This document shows, piece after piece, positions 47,001-60,200 of a DNA stretch of 64,000 bases. This DNA comes from Ptychodera flava. Its lineage: Eukaryota; Hemichordata; Enteropneusta; Ptychoderidae. Made by a program: the position numbers and the translations under genes. The DNA is taken from the NCBI RefSeq assembly GCF_041260155.1, contig NW_027248277.1, positions 6,011,910 through 6,075,909 of the forward strand, given 5' to 3'. The notes under the pieces are model-generated. The model was not told the DNA's origin, ran no database searches, and saw only the letters and a list, made by a program, of their open reading frames with translations. Position 1 is the first letter of the stretch; every line of letters starts with the position of its first letter.

Positions 47001-47913
47001 GTCTGTGTCAAAAATTTGCAAATGAGGTAAGAAAAAGGGAAATTCTGCAAATGTGCAGGACTGAGTGGTGGCATGCCAGTGACTGAAACACTCAAGTGAC
47101 CTTGAGTCATTTCCTGTCACTGTTTATGAACTGTTACACATTAACAGACCTGCTCAAACTAAGGGACGGATCATTAGATCTTGGGAGGGGGTGGTCACAA
47201 TGAAATTGTGAACCTTTTTTATACAATTGTAAACTTTCTAAAAAAATTTGTTTCCAAATGAGAAAAGCTGTGCTTATGTAAATTTTCAGATTTATAATTT
47301 TTTTTCAGTTCGACGCTATCTGAGGATACATTGTACATCCATATCACTAGCGCAAATAAGATTGTGTGCTGTAACTACAACATACATATGGCCTAGTGAT
47401 TTATATTGCTGATAGATTTCGCGAAATGTTGCAGATCATATTTTGACAAGCGGAGAAGCTGTTTGCAAAAAATGTGGTGAAATTTCAATATTTGTGTTTT
47501 TAGGACAATTTTTGCCCTTTTTTGATCAAAACATCTATTTCTCTGTAGCAGCATGTCCAACTTTCGTCATTCTTGTTTTTCTGGTTTAAATTTTCCTTGT
47601 TGTTTTTCTGGTTGTACTATGCAGAAATCATTGTCATAACATCAACGTAGAATTTTCCTGCACTGAAGAGATAGAAACAAGATTTATTGTTAATCTTTGG
47701 TACCCATACTTGTATGTATTGTACCAATTCTGATCAAATGTGAGCGACACTGTATAATTACGGTATTTTTATTGTTGATTTGTTTAGAGAATGGTTGAAG
47801 TTTCATTCAGGAATGTTCGATCAAAAGTTTAAGTCTTTCACTCAATGGGTGCATAAGGGTCTATGGTTGACACAGATAAATCTCGATGGCAGCACAGCAC
47901 TATGGCTATCTAT

Positions 47914-49393
47914 GGCTGCATTCATAAACACCTTTGGAGATGGGGTGGAAGAATTGACAGGATGGGAGAGACTTGAAAATATGAAGGGTATGTTTGAGGG
48001 ACTTGAAATGATCTAGGGACTTAAGGGGGGCTGGAAACAAAACTGATATTAAATATGTGTTGGGTTGTCAATCTTAATCTATAATATTGGGCTAATTTTT
48101 GGTGGTTTTGCTTTGTGAATCCACAGTACAGTTTCTTGTTATGCTCCATGAATTATGATTGAAAGTTCAGCACAGCCATATGTGTACAGTCAGTATTGTT
48201 ACAATTGTTTAACTTGAATTCCAAGTCCGGACTAGAATTCATTTGTCATCAGTAACAATGATTATGGTCTTTACACATGCATACACAGAGTATTTGCCAA
48301 ACAGAATTTTGTTATTCCAGCATGCTTTGGGAGTAGAACAAGAAATTGTAGTTGATACAAGGTACACCTTATTTCCCTTTTAACACGATTGGAACTAATT
48401 TAGGATAATTGGATTTTCAAATTTTCAAAATTTCTCAAAAGTGTTAGGTGTTCTAAAGCTGATTGCTGATCACTCATAAAAACAAATGTGTAACTTATAA
48501 AGAAAAGCAGATCTGCTTACATTAATTTGCAGATTAAACAGATATTACTTCACCGTCCAATTATCCCAAATTAGTTCCAATTTTGTTTTTATACAAATAC
48601 GTACTTGGGTCCAGTTTTCCTAACAGGTGAAGTAGGTCATCTTGTTTTCAAACCATTCTTATATGATCACAAAAAGGACAATACTAGTAATGTTTTCATA
48701 CATTTATAGTTTGGCTTGTAATTGTACAGAAAGCACTTATTGTTAATTAAGAAACTTTTAGTCTAAAAGTCAACATTTAACAATACATATATACATTTTA
48801 CATATATACTTACATGTTACAGATATAGCAGTTTTGTGAGAGAGAAAAAATAGTTTACCTGTAGACTACAATGAGAAGTGAAATGATAATTTTTATTGAA
48901 ATTCGAATATCATATTTGTTGTCCACATCTGAATTTTCAAACACCCTCTTTGAAGCAAGTACATTTGTATCAATTGTCAAACACTTATGAAAGCACAGAT
49001 TAAGTGTAGTATCTTAAAAAATATTTATAACTGTGTCAATTTATAGTATGTCTATTATCAACGTCTATATATTCACAAATATTGCAAGTTTTATATTGGG
49101 AAAAATTGTCCACAGTTGTGTCATAAACTCCCATGTACAGTAAGTCAACATTTTCGGTGAAATTCCTGCAAAATTCATGACCCTTCGAAAACGCTTGGGA
49201 AAAAATTGCGATCTATCTATAATTTCTGTCCCATCTCTTTGAGGAGCATTTCAAAATTGCAGCATGTCGGGGGGGGGGGGGGGCGTTGAACGCATTGTGA
49301 GTTTGTAACGGGGCCTGGTGGGGCCTGGTGGAGCATTTGAAAAAATCTGAGAACTTTTTTGAATTCCACCCGGAAGTGTTTGTGAATGCAGCC
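47914..49393. mobile_element. Harbinger-like nonautonomous element, GGCTGCATTCA ends
   Basis: Terminal inverted repeats start GGCTGCATTCATAAACAC (left) and GGCTGCATTCACAAACAC (right, inverted), with a GGGTGGAA block shortly inside. TAT flanks both ends (47911-47913 and 49394-49396), fitting a 3 bp target duplication. It contains a nested MITE (48381-48590), part of the 44484 foldback family, and one unit like the 182 bp repeats of the element at 1673-3359. Confidence 0.75.
48381..48590. mobile_element. Small inverted-repeat transposon (MITE), copy 2, nested
   Basis: TAACACGATTGGAACTAATT at the left and the inverse of TTGGAACTAATTTGGGATAA at the right; interior AAAGTGTTAGGTG and GAAAAGCAGATC as in copy 1 (16540-16773). 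It inserted into the larger element, so it is younger than that insertion. Confidence 0.85.
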
Positions 49394-49507
49394 TATAGTT
49401 TCAGTCCATATTGACTGGTTGTTCTTTGATGGAAAACTCACAAACAAAGAAATTATAAAATCATAATAGACCTCTACAAACATGATTTTGCCGAGCGGTT
49501 TCGACTT

Positions 49508-49575
49508 TGATGTCTTCGCTAGGTGACTGGGTGCCCATACGTTGCGAGTTCGAATCCGATCGAAAATCTTCTGTA
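49508..49575 (+). repeat. tRNA-derived SINE head, copy 2
   Basis: CGCTAGGTGACTGGGTGCCC, then box B GAGTTCGAATCCGATCGAAAA. It matches the copy at 38465-38530. Confidence 0.55.
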
Positions 49576-49724
49576 TGATGACAAAAGAAAAGCACGTCTT
49601 CAGAAGAGCTATGGAGCTATGTTGAGTTGTAAAACGCTGAAATGAAATAAACTTTGCTCTCCATAATGTACTTGGCTTCGCTTCGTTTATTATGTTGTGG
49701 AAAGTTTCCTTTCGTCAAATGTTT

Positions 49725-50240
49725 TGAAACGGGACGGGTACACACAATTGCGTAAGGTTACAAGCCAGGTGCAGCCAACGGGGCTATTCATCGAAAAAGC
49801 TTTTCTAGGAGCAATTTTTGAGGACAGGGGAAATTTTAATTTTGCGTGGGCAGGGGACATGTTTTTAAGTGGTTGGGGAGCAAATTTTAGGGGTTTTTTG
49901 TAGGGCAGGGCAGATATCGGTTGATTGTCCTGCGGACAGGGCTTGGCGAAAAACGAGGAGAGGGAAAGCTACTTTTAAAACGGGGACAGGGGAAGTTGAG
50001 CCATGGTGTTTCCGGGGATCGGGACACAGGGCAAGTACTTATAACTTTTCATGTCTGCAGGGGAAATGGAATGACAAAATTTTGAGGGGAATTTTTTCCA
50101 GGGCAGGGGAAATCGGCAAGTTTTTTCGCCACAGGGCAGGGGAGCTTCAAAAATACACAGTGGGGAGGGGAAACAGGCAAAAATAATTGGTTTGGGTAAA
50201 AATGAAGTTTGAGTGCGGGAGGATAGGTCGATTTTTTTTT
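49725..50240 (+). repeat. G-rich degenerate repeat region
   Basis: Many irregular copies of GGGCAGGGGAAA-like phrases at 20-60 base spacing. No stable unit length and no credible gene; open frames through it reflect the purine bias. Confidence 0.55.
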
Positions 50241-50571
50241 AGTGGGAGGGCAAATTATGAACAGCTAATTAATTACCTTCTTGACTTAAAATTAGTCAGT
50301 TCACATTGCTTGTCATACACAATATATTTTATCATAGTAAGGACCCCTTTAAAAGTGCATTGTTCGTTGGCTGCTCCTGACAAGCATTCATGACCTTTGA
50401 CTTACTGTGATGCAATTGATCTCTTGGAAATGCGTGTCAAAATTTGAGTGTTCAGAGAAAATATAAAGCATACTCTATACGAAATAGTAAAACAGGAATT
50501 TTTCATTTGCTTTCTTCTATCTGGTATAGCCAAGTTTTCCATCATGAATATATTCACCATTTTACTTTCCC

Positions 50572-50932
50572 TTAAAGGGACATAAACTGTAACTTGTGGC
50601 AAGTTTTTCAATATTCCTCTTCTGTATATCAACTACCGTGTTTGACCCCAGTGCGTTTGTCATGCTGAAATTTTGAGTAACTATTCTTTTTGTCAACACA
50701 GCTGGTATGTGTGTAGTGATCATTGTTTATTCATAATTTGTTTATAAATGAATTCTAGTCCGGACGTGAATCAACAATAACAATGGAGTTTACACTCATA
50801 TAGGTTGTCTTGATATGCTAAATACTTAGCATTAAATTACAGTTCAGGGATTCAATGTAGAAAGTGTAGGGAAACCACAAAACAAGAGTTCTGAAAAAAA
50901 ATAGCCAAAAGATACGGGTTATTGAGCTTTAA
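50572..50932. mobile_element. TTAA-ended foldback relative of the 44484 and 43528 elements
   Basis: Begins TTAAAGGGACATAAACTG and ends AGCTTTAA. Its centre carries ATGAATTCTAGTCCGGAC and CAACAATAACAATGGAG, as in the 44484 element. Confidence 0.6.
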
Positions 50933-52181
50933 AATCATACATTGAGTACCAGAAAAAAAATTGGTAAAAGGAGCGGGTCACGTGTGTGTGTGTGTGTTTG
51001 GGGGTGTAGCATTACATAATTTGTGCTGCCTAATTTTTTTCAAACCAAATTCGTAAATTTACTAACAGTTAGGAAAGCAAATGTAAATCCAAAAGAGTTT
51101 AGAGCCTTGCAACAAAACGACGATGAGATAACTACTTCATTTCCTGGTGCTTCATTACAATGTAAGACAAATATCATTACACCTAAATTAGTTACTGAGC
51201 ATTTTATCCCACCTAAAGCCCTGATTTTGCTTTAACAACATTCTTGGTACCAATGTGCATGCCTTGGAACCATTCCATTTACTGCCTCTTAAACTTACAA
51301 TTGCCACAAAAGTTAGAGACTTCCGAGGGAAACTTTTACACAACATTTTACCATCAATACAAAACTACACAAAATTTTCTCTACAACACCGTTGCCTCCG
51401 GCCTGCACATTTTTAGATGTGGAAAAGGAGACTTTATCACACCTGTTTTTGTATTTGTGTGAAAACTATCCAGTTTTGTCAAGGTATCTACCAAAGGTGG
51501 GGGCAAACACCTGAAATGTAGATGTCCTTTCCCGGCAGAAACTATCCTTTTGAGAGACCCCATGTTGAATGTATTATCAAACTTTCTACTTTTAGCTGCG
51601 AAACGGTATATATATGTGTGTTGATGTGGCCGAAAGACCTTTCATTTATTTAAAGTTTTCAGAGCATTTGCAAGCAACATGCAAAGAATTGATGTACATT
51701 GCTTAACGAAAGGGTTTTGTCAGAAAATACGGAAAAATTGGGTGAAATTCTTCAACTTCTTGACCAATAAAGATGCAATTCATATTTGAATGTTTACTAG
51801 AAATGTACTTATCTTTTCTAGAGATGTTAAAACTTCATTGTTCGAAATGACTGCATATAAAAGAACATTAAAAAACAAAACGAACAAAAACAAAAACAAA
51901 AATACAATTAGCTAGGTGAGGGAGAGCACTGCAGTTCAGTCCGACGACAAATTAACCATAGTGTCACTATAGAAGAGTTCGTAATTGTAGAATTATCTAA
52001 TCTGTGATCTCCATTACCTCAACGGTTTTCCTACCTATTTAGACCCTAAAGAGACTGTCAATAGTTTTGATACGACTTGAAGGCTAACCGCCCTACTATG
52101 TCACTGTAGTAACTATGCAACTTATAAGTGACCTTGGTTTATCGATTGGTCAGCGTCATGTTACATTCTAGTAGATGCTAT

Positions 52182-52404
52182 TTAACCCTTAGAGCGCCAA
52201 AGTCTATTTTTGTCCCCTTTATAAAATAAACCCCTGTCAATTTTTCTCAGATTTTTGCCAAAATTTTGAGAAAAAAGAGTAGCCAATGAAATGTAATGTC
52301 CATCTGGTCCAAAATTATCAAAAATTACGGAAAAATTCTTAAAAGTTGGTAAAATTTTGCACTAAAATTTTGGCGGGAGAAAATTACAGCGCTCATAGGG
52401 TCAA
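52182..52404. mobile_element. TTAA-ended MITE (TTAACCCTTTGAG family), copy 3, beside the deaminase-like gene start
   Basis: Left end TTAACCCTTAGAGCGCCAAA with TTAA; right end GCGCTCATAGGGTCAA, where TTAA has mutated to TCAA. It ends 90 bases before the ATG of the deaminase-like gene, so it lies in its promoter or 5' UTR. Confidence 0.8.
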
Positions 52405-52493
52405 GGAGGTGAGAATGCACGGCTCTGCGCTCGTCTGATTTCCTTCGTGAACTCAAAAAGTTGATTCGCTGTGATCAGATCTCTTGGTAAACC

Positions 52494-52785
52494 ATGGGCC
52501 GTTTCGTGAACGCACTGGTTCTCATCTTACCAGTAATTGCCCAGTGTTCGTATTTGTCTCAAAGAGAAGAACTGTTGGCTGAGGACGCGTCGTTCGCCAC
52601 TGGAAGCCAGATACAACTCGAGGGTAAAGAATGGGCGGTGAACGATGTCTTGATGAGTTTCAAGGGTAAGGAAATCGAGAAGGGAGTCAACACCAGCGTC
52701 TATCCGCCCAACATGCATTTCTTTCAGGCAAAGCCACTAATCGAACAAAGTGAGGTATTCAAAATCATTAAACTGATGCCAAAAG
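52494..52785 (+). CDS. Deaminase-like exon 1: signal peptide and N-terminal domain
   Basis: ATG in a strong context (ACCATGG). Encodes [20 protein letters not shown] and runs to IIKLMPK; donor GTGAGT. Confidence 0.92.
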
Positions 52786-55700
52786 GTGAGTTATGTTACA
52801 ACACTGATCTATCCAATAATTGTCGCTTGAATTCTTGACATTTTGAGGTCAACAATTGTACGCTACACGATCCAAAGACATGGTTTGACGTCATGACATA
52901 ATTTCTTGTCTTTTAAATGAAGCTTACCACCAACCCAGTATTACTTCATGACCCCAACCGTTAGAAAAAGGTGTTACTTTTTCCGACAAATTTTAAGGTA
53001 ATCCTAGATTATTTCAAGAATAACAATAACCTAAAAATTTAAAAAATTCAAGCGAACTTACATTCAGCGTCTTTCAGGATGTCATCTAATATGCAAAAAT
53101 AACAGTTTGGCTATAATCTCACCCAATACAGGTTGCATTCACATTCAATTATTTTTCGAATTTATGACATTGTTACTTATGTTCTCGAAGTTCGCCTTGT
53201 ATTAAACAGCGGGCATTTACTGACCGCCGACTGTGTACATTAAGCTTATGTCGCTTGTGTTAAAGGCGCGTTTTACAGTGTGACAGAGTGACACATAAGA
53301 ATCCTCGTGAAAAACGGTATATCGGATACAATTTCTATTCAATGAACCCTATCAAGAAAGAAATTACCACCCAATCTAGAAATATTTTATGTAAGGCAGA
53401 TAACCGCCCCCAATGCGTGTCATGGCATGTGCGGTCAACAAATATTTGACGCGCTGACAGTCGACAGTTGAACATGCACGTATTTTTTGAGGAGTCGATC
53501 AATAGATCTTGTTGACCGCACATGCCACAGGCGTAGTTTACATTTTTAGCGGTTATGTGATTTCAATTGAAATATTTGTAGGTCACTTTCACTGAATAAA
53601 AACCGTATCTCCAATGTACTGTTTCGCTTGAGATTTCGTTTGTGTCATATTGTCCTATTTTAAAGCACGCCAGTCAAGATTTATTACTTTGGCTGTCGCA
53701 ATCAATAAAGTCAAGAGTTGTTTCGTCGACCATATAGCATTGGCAGTTAACAATGAAAACGGTTGCCGGATAAAGAGTGTTATCAGGCGAATTTTGAGTA
53801 GAAGTGTATTGTGTCTTTTGTGAGAGGGCGGCGCTGGGCAAATATTTTTTGTTATCGAAGTGCGGGAAAGTTTATTCCTTTGTGTTAAGTGAAAATTTGA
53901 ATGTAACCCATATTTTCGAGGATTTGTGAGAAAGGTTTAGCTAGACAGTATCGCACGAAGGAAGAAAGTTGTGGGGATAATTTTAGACAACAAAGGAGGC
54001 ATCTTTCGCGATGGGTGAATATGAATGATACGGGAAATATTATTGGTTGAAAAATTTTCGAATAAAGGCGAGAAGGCAGACGATGATACAAAGTTGCTTA
54101 TTTCACAGCAGGAAAATCCTTTGTTTGGAAAATTCAAACGTAGGACTTAGTACGTCAAACGTTGATACTTCGTTGGAAGTTAAAAGGAGGGGGTCGTAGG
54201 AATTGAGCATGCGCGACTTTCTGAATTACAAACAATGAATTGCATACATGATTCAGATGCATCACGTCAACGTAGCTGCAACATTTAAATTTTTTGATGA
54301 ACGAACAGAACGGAAAACATGGTTTCTTTCATCAATCGCCAACGTACATCAGATACATTTTTTGTGTCGGTCATATGGGTCCCCGTACGTATGGGTCCCT
54401 TGCTAGAACATATCATTGCAAATTATACAAATGTATCTTCATGTCCTCATATTGCAATGTTTATAGTTGTCATGGTTTTATTATATTGCTTTTTTGCTTT
54501 GTTTTTCCTAACCCCTAGGAGCTAGTTTACATCTTCACGCCGACTCAATCACTGATATAGACTGGCTGGTCAAGAACGTAACATACCGCCCTCACTGCTA
54601 TATGTGTTACACCAAAAATGGCGGGATGCTGTCGTTCCGTTTCAGCGAAGAAGCACCACCAGACGACGAGCAATGTTCTTGGAATTTAGTTGCTTCTGAA
54701 CGAGCAGCCGCTGCAAATGCCAGTTTGTTTGATGAAGAGTAAGGTCTATGTAATTTTATTTTACAGGTCTGTACTGAAATCATTTCAAACGTTTGTAGAA
54801 GGTTGAAAGGTGTTCTCTAATTGTCCGGGGGAAATTTTGAGAGAGATTGTGTCTCATTGCATTGAAATTGAACGTCTAGAACCTCGAGCTCTCCGTAGAT
54901 TTGCAATAATAGTCAAAACTAATGCACGTATCGGTGTTTTCCACCAAGAAAGAACAGACATCAGGGCTGTACCCTATCGTCCTGGTACCTTAAGTTTAAA
55001 AGACTTGAAAGCTCTATAATTATTATTTTCTTTGATGTTATTAAGAAGGTAAACTTAGAGTACCAACGAATCAACAAAAAGAAGACATTTACGTTCTTCA
55101 ATTTCATTACCCAATAATAACAAAAACAAAACAACAACAACAACAGATACAACGAGATTGCCGTCCTCCCTTTGCCTCAAGAAAAATGGTGTAGACGTCG
55201 CTAGAAGTAGGTTTTTGTGGGGAGCATGCCGTACACCGTAACCAAGGAGATGTCTTTCACTCGCCAAAATTAAAACACTACAACTACCATTATCTGTCAT
55301 TGTCAAATATTCCCCTAACCCGACGGGGAACTGTGCGTATCGTATAGATCAAATGCCCCTATACCGGGATACAATTTACGATCAACTTCTCCTGGATTTG
55401 AACGATTTGAATTACGCGCTTAACACGCGTATATATGTGCCAGCCATATTTGTGTTGCAACTCGAAAATTATTTTTTAGTTTTTAAATCTCTCAGTGGTG
55501 CGACAGCACTTTTACAAAAGTTGTACATGTATTTGATTTCAAATCGTCTTACCAAAAATGCAAACAAAGATAATGGGGCTTTAATATCATTACTTTTGCG
55601 AATGTACACATTTGACGCAAATCAGGTGAAATATTGCTCATCATAATAAATCCATCAGCATTACCGTCAAAGTCGAACTTCATTCAAGTTAATGCACATG

Positions 55701-57196
55701 TATGAAACGTGTTGAGCGTACATCGCTGATGGTTAGAAAACGCCCTCTGTGGCCATACTTCGATAAGCACTTTTACATAAGTTGCATTTGATTTCAAACC
55801 ATCTTATCAAAATAATGCAAAAAATATAAACTTTAAGTGAATTTGGCTTTAACATCAGTACTTTTGCAAATGTTAATGAATCCCATTAGCATCGCTGTCA
55901 AAAACATTTTACTTCATTCAAGTGAATGCACCATATATACGAAGCTTAGTCTGTGAGCGACTTACAAAATCACATTGAGGAGGTTTGCGCCTCGAAAATG
56001 AAAGACCTAAACTTTTGCTCAAACTTTACAAAAGCAAACTTTCAACCATTCTCTTTCTAAATCATGAATAAAAATTGAGGATCACACTGCCAATTTTATA
56101 GCAACAAATTGTCGAATATTTAGCACTATATTTACTGTGTAAACTGTATGGTGGAAAATACGATTCCCGATTTTACAAAACTAAGCCGTTGAACTCCATA
56201 AGATTCAAAATAATCCCCAACAAGTGGTAGCCAAAATAATACTGTAAAAATTAGAGAGTTCGAACATCTTTCCAAGAGGCGCAGTCTACTTTAAAGGAAA
56301 AGCAATAGCTATTTCTAACTCGTATCTACAAAGTATATTGAAAAAAAAAACGAAGTCATAGTCTATTCTGCATGATGAATCGTGTAAAATAAGCCATATC
56401 ATTGTTGACACACTAACTCTGCTAGTCAGGACTAAATTCAGATGTCATCAGATATTGGACAATTTCTACTCACAGGCCGTGTCGAAAAGCTCTAAATTAA
56501 AACAACAGTTTGTTAGAAGAGCAAAGAATTCTATTCTTAAAATGCAAAGAATATTGTGAAAACAATCTGTTTATGGAGCTGTAAAGTCGTTAAAAATCGA
56601 GAAGTTTTGAATTCCCCACTCAACACAACACCTTGTCAAATCTATGTCGTCTTTCTCAACTAGGTTGTACAGACAAATGACCTTAGTAGTGGATGACCCA
56701 CAAACAGCGTACACAGATCAGAACAACATTTGGACACATTTTCTGGATTACTTTGCGATCAATAGTGGACTAATGAATTTTGCCGATGTCGTAGAAGATC
56801 GCTACTACGAAGGTTTGCGACAGTTCCACGAAGACGGGGTTCAATTTGTCGAAGTCCGGTCCCATTTGACACCTGTAAGTCAAAGAGTGCTTGTGTGTTC
56901 GTTTGGTTGTGATTCAGATGCAACTGGAATGGACGGTGAGAAAGAAATTTCTCCAAAAGATATCAATCACACCATCGACATATGCTGAGAAGCACCATTT
57001 TCAAGCAATTTAGTGTTGATCAAACAGAGGAAACTGATCCTTGTCATATGGCATTGTTAATTTGCATAATTGGTGAAGCGATTGCTTCTACATTTCCTGA
57101 TATTGTCAGTTTCTAAACGCCTTATTGTATTCCGGTAATTTTGCTACGTGAAACCCAAATAATGTGCTAACCTGACTAATTTCTCGCCTGTTCTTA

Positions 57197-57260
<64 letters not shown>

Positions 57261-60200
57261 GGGCAGGGGAGGGAAATAGACCACACATACAAACAAGAAT
57301 GGTGTTCTTGCGCATACTGTCTCGGCACTACATCAATCTAGTACTCACAAAGTATTGTGCCGCTCCTGAGAGTATATACCGGTAATTTGTCTGATTAAAC
57401 ATTCCCCAATGTCTACACTGGTTCATCCCATACGTGTGTCACTTAAGAATAAAGAGTTCTGCATTTTTATTACACTGACAAAGCTATACGAGCTGAATGG
57501 TACAACACATGATGAAGAATACTTAATCAAAACATTGGAAGCCGCCAACCGAGCTTTTCTGGCAGACCACGCCGACTCTATGGGCTTCAAAGTCATCACT
57601 GGTCAAGTGAGGTAGGCATCCAGGATTGAAATGTGTATTCAGTGAATTACATAATACATACTGATTTACCATCAGTTATCTCATGACGGTTCAAAAAAGG
57701 TGAACCAATCAAAATGAAATTCAAAGTCACAAAAAATACAGATATAAAAGCTCACGGTATAACCAGTATCTAACCATATAGCATATTGTTTAATTTGGAT
57801 GGGTATTATGACAGGGTTTTCACTAGGATATCTGACTGGGCAGAATTTGAAAGTGCAGGGGGAGAACACGCGAGAGGCTGAGGGGTAAAGTGTTACAGGG
57901 GCTTTCGCTTATCTTGCATGGAAATTTTTAAGATATTGATGTGTGCAATGGTGCAGTCTGGTGCAATCTGAGAGGTGTTTTTAATTTTTTTTACTAAGTG
58001 AAACTGTTAGAACACCCCAAGGGGGAGAGCACGAGAGGGGGTTATTGAATCCTGTCTTGTGTTTTAAATTTTCACAATTTACAGAAGTCAAATAGTCTCC
58101 TTTAGATAGTGCCTTTGCCATTGAGATATTGCAACAGAAATCCTGAAATATTGCTTGGGTCAGAAAAGGGAAGGAAAACATTGAGTGCACCGAGGTGTAA
58201 AGTAGACCTATGTTGTGTAAAGTGCTGGAAAAAAAACATAAGAATTTTTTACTTCTGTCTATTATGACAATTTTCTTTCCTCAGGCCATTACAGAATCAT
58301 TTTTTTTCTTCTATTTCACCTGGTGACATTTTTTCCCTCAAAATCCTCCATACCCCCCCCCCAGAAATCAAATGGTTCTCCCCTTACTAGTAGTAAAGGG
58401 TAGTAAAGGGTAGTAGGTCGCAGTGCGCTGGAGCGCCCGCAGACTGAATCTTTCAGTCTAATAAATAAATAGATATATAGATACATGAATACATACACAC
58501 ATACATGCATACATACACACATACATTCATACATAGATACATAGATATATACATACATGACCATCATACATACATACATACATACATACATATACATACA
58601 TACATACATACATACATACATACATTCATACATACATACATACATACATACATACATACATACATACATACATACATACATACATACAATGCATATATTA
58701 TTATGCATGTACATACCTACATATTGGCATAAAGAAGGCATCCCTCTTGACAAATACAGTCATTTCGAATTTGATTGATAGTTTTTTGGCACATCACTGA
58801 GTCGCCGAAAGGTACCTAAATAGCATGTATCTTAGCCTAACTCGATGATATCTGATATCAAATTCTAGAGCTTTTACCAAACCGGATATGGAAAACAGGG
58901 TACGGCTCTCCATTGACCTCAGAAGGAAGTACCCAGATTTCGTCAGTGGCTTTGACATAGATGGACATGAAAACAAACCGAATCCGCTACTTTACTTCTG
59001 GGAAGAGCTTCAGATACCGTCGCATGAGGGCGTCGATTTACCATACTACCTACATGCCAGCGAAACAAGTGAGTGGACGTATTGTGTATATACGAAAATA
59101 TTTTTTCCAAAGAGAGTATTCAACTTAATATAGGATTTTAGACATATCTTCTTGAGAGCTAAAGTGAGGGGGTCGTCGGAACTGCGCATGTGCGACTTCT
59201 CTTGTTTGCAAACGATGTATTTTTATGCACGATATCTACCTGCATATCGTCGACATAGCTGTAACTTTAAAAGTTCATTATATGCATTATGACAAACTTT
59301 CATCAATAATCGACTTACCTTGGAAACAGTGTTTATGTTGTTCGTATAGCTCCCATATGACTTCTGTGTGCCGTTTTTGTGAGTATTATGTGGTATGCGT
59401 ATTTTTACGTTTTTTTTCGCTTGCCAAGGTCTTTTGTCGGAGCAGCTTGATGCTCGTTAGTTAGTGGGAGACTGTAGTCGAATAGTGCGGATGGAGGATT
59501 CGATGGAAACCGGGGAGGGATGGTTTTAACCAAATAGTTTTTTTTCGGGGGATCTAATTTTACAATCAATGGTTTTTGGTCAAACATTGTTGCATACAAT
59601 TACGGTAAAAATCATCAGAATTGACCGAAAATTTATGTACTCCACATTTTATGGGCTTCAAAATGAGCCACCACAAGTGGTATATCAGAAAGCTATTGTA
59701 ACAAATTTGAGAGTCCGAATATCTGTCAGCGAGGCGTATTCTAACTTAAAGGGAACAAATTCAAACATGAAGTGAACTAAATGTGTCATTTACCAAAGAT
59801 GGATCGATGATGTTCTTCTTTATTTCGCAAAATTCTCGTCACCCAGACAACCGATAAATGGCCAATTGATAAACGAAAATAACATCTTTCTACCTCTTGT
59901 AAGAATTTTTTCTAATTTTCGTAAAAAATACATTTAAAAATCTAATCAACGGATTAACAAACTAAAAAAACAACGTAAAGTCAATGTTAAAAAAAGAAAA
60001 TTACACAAGTTTTCAGTAAAATTTTTTGAAAGCCCCGATGGTACCCCTCGTCTGTATCTGTCGTCTTAAACGGTATTACTTTGTGAGGAAGCGCAAATAG
60101 ACATGTCGTAAGTAATCTTCGCATTTTGTGAAGAGAGAAATATGATAACCCAAATGAAGACAGAGAAACATTAACAGGAAGGTGCGTTTTCTAATTGACA

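Noticed and set aside
47780-48016. Plus-strand frame of 78 codons
   Set aside because: It overlaps the left end of the transposon at 47914, so it is a chance frame.
49869-50186. Plus-strand frame of 105 codons
   Set aside because: It follows the purine-biased G-rich repeat and has no family features.
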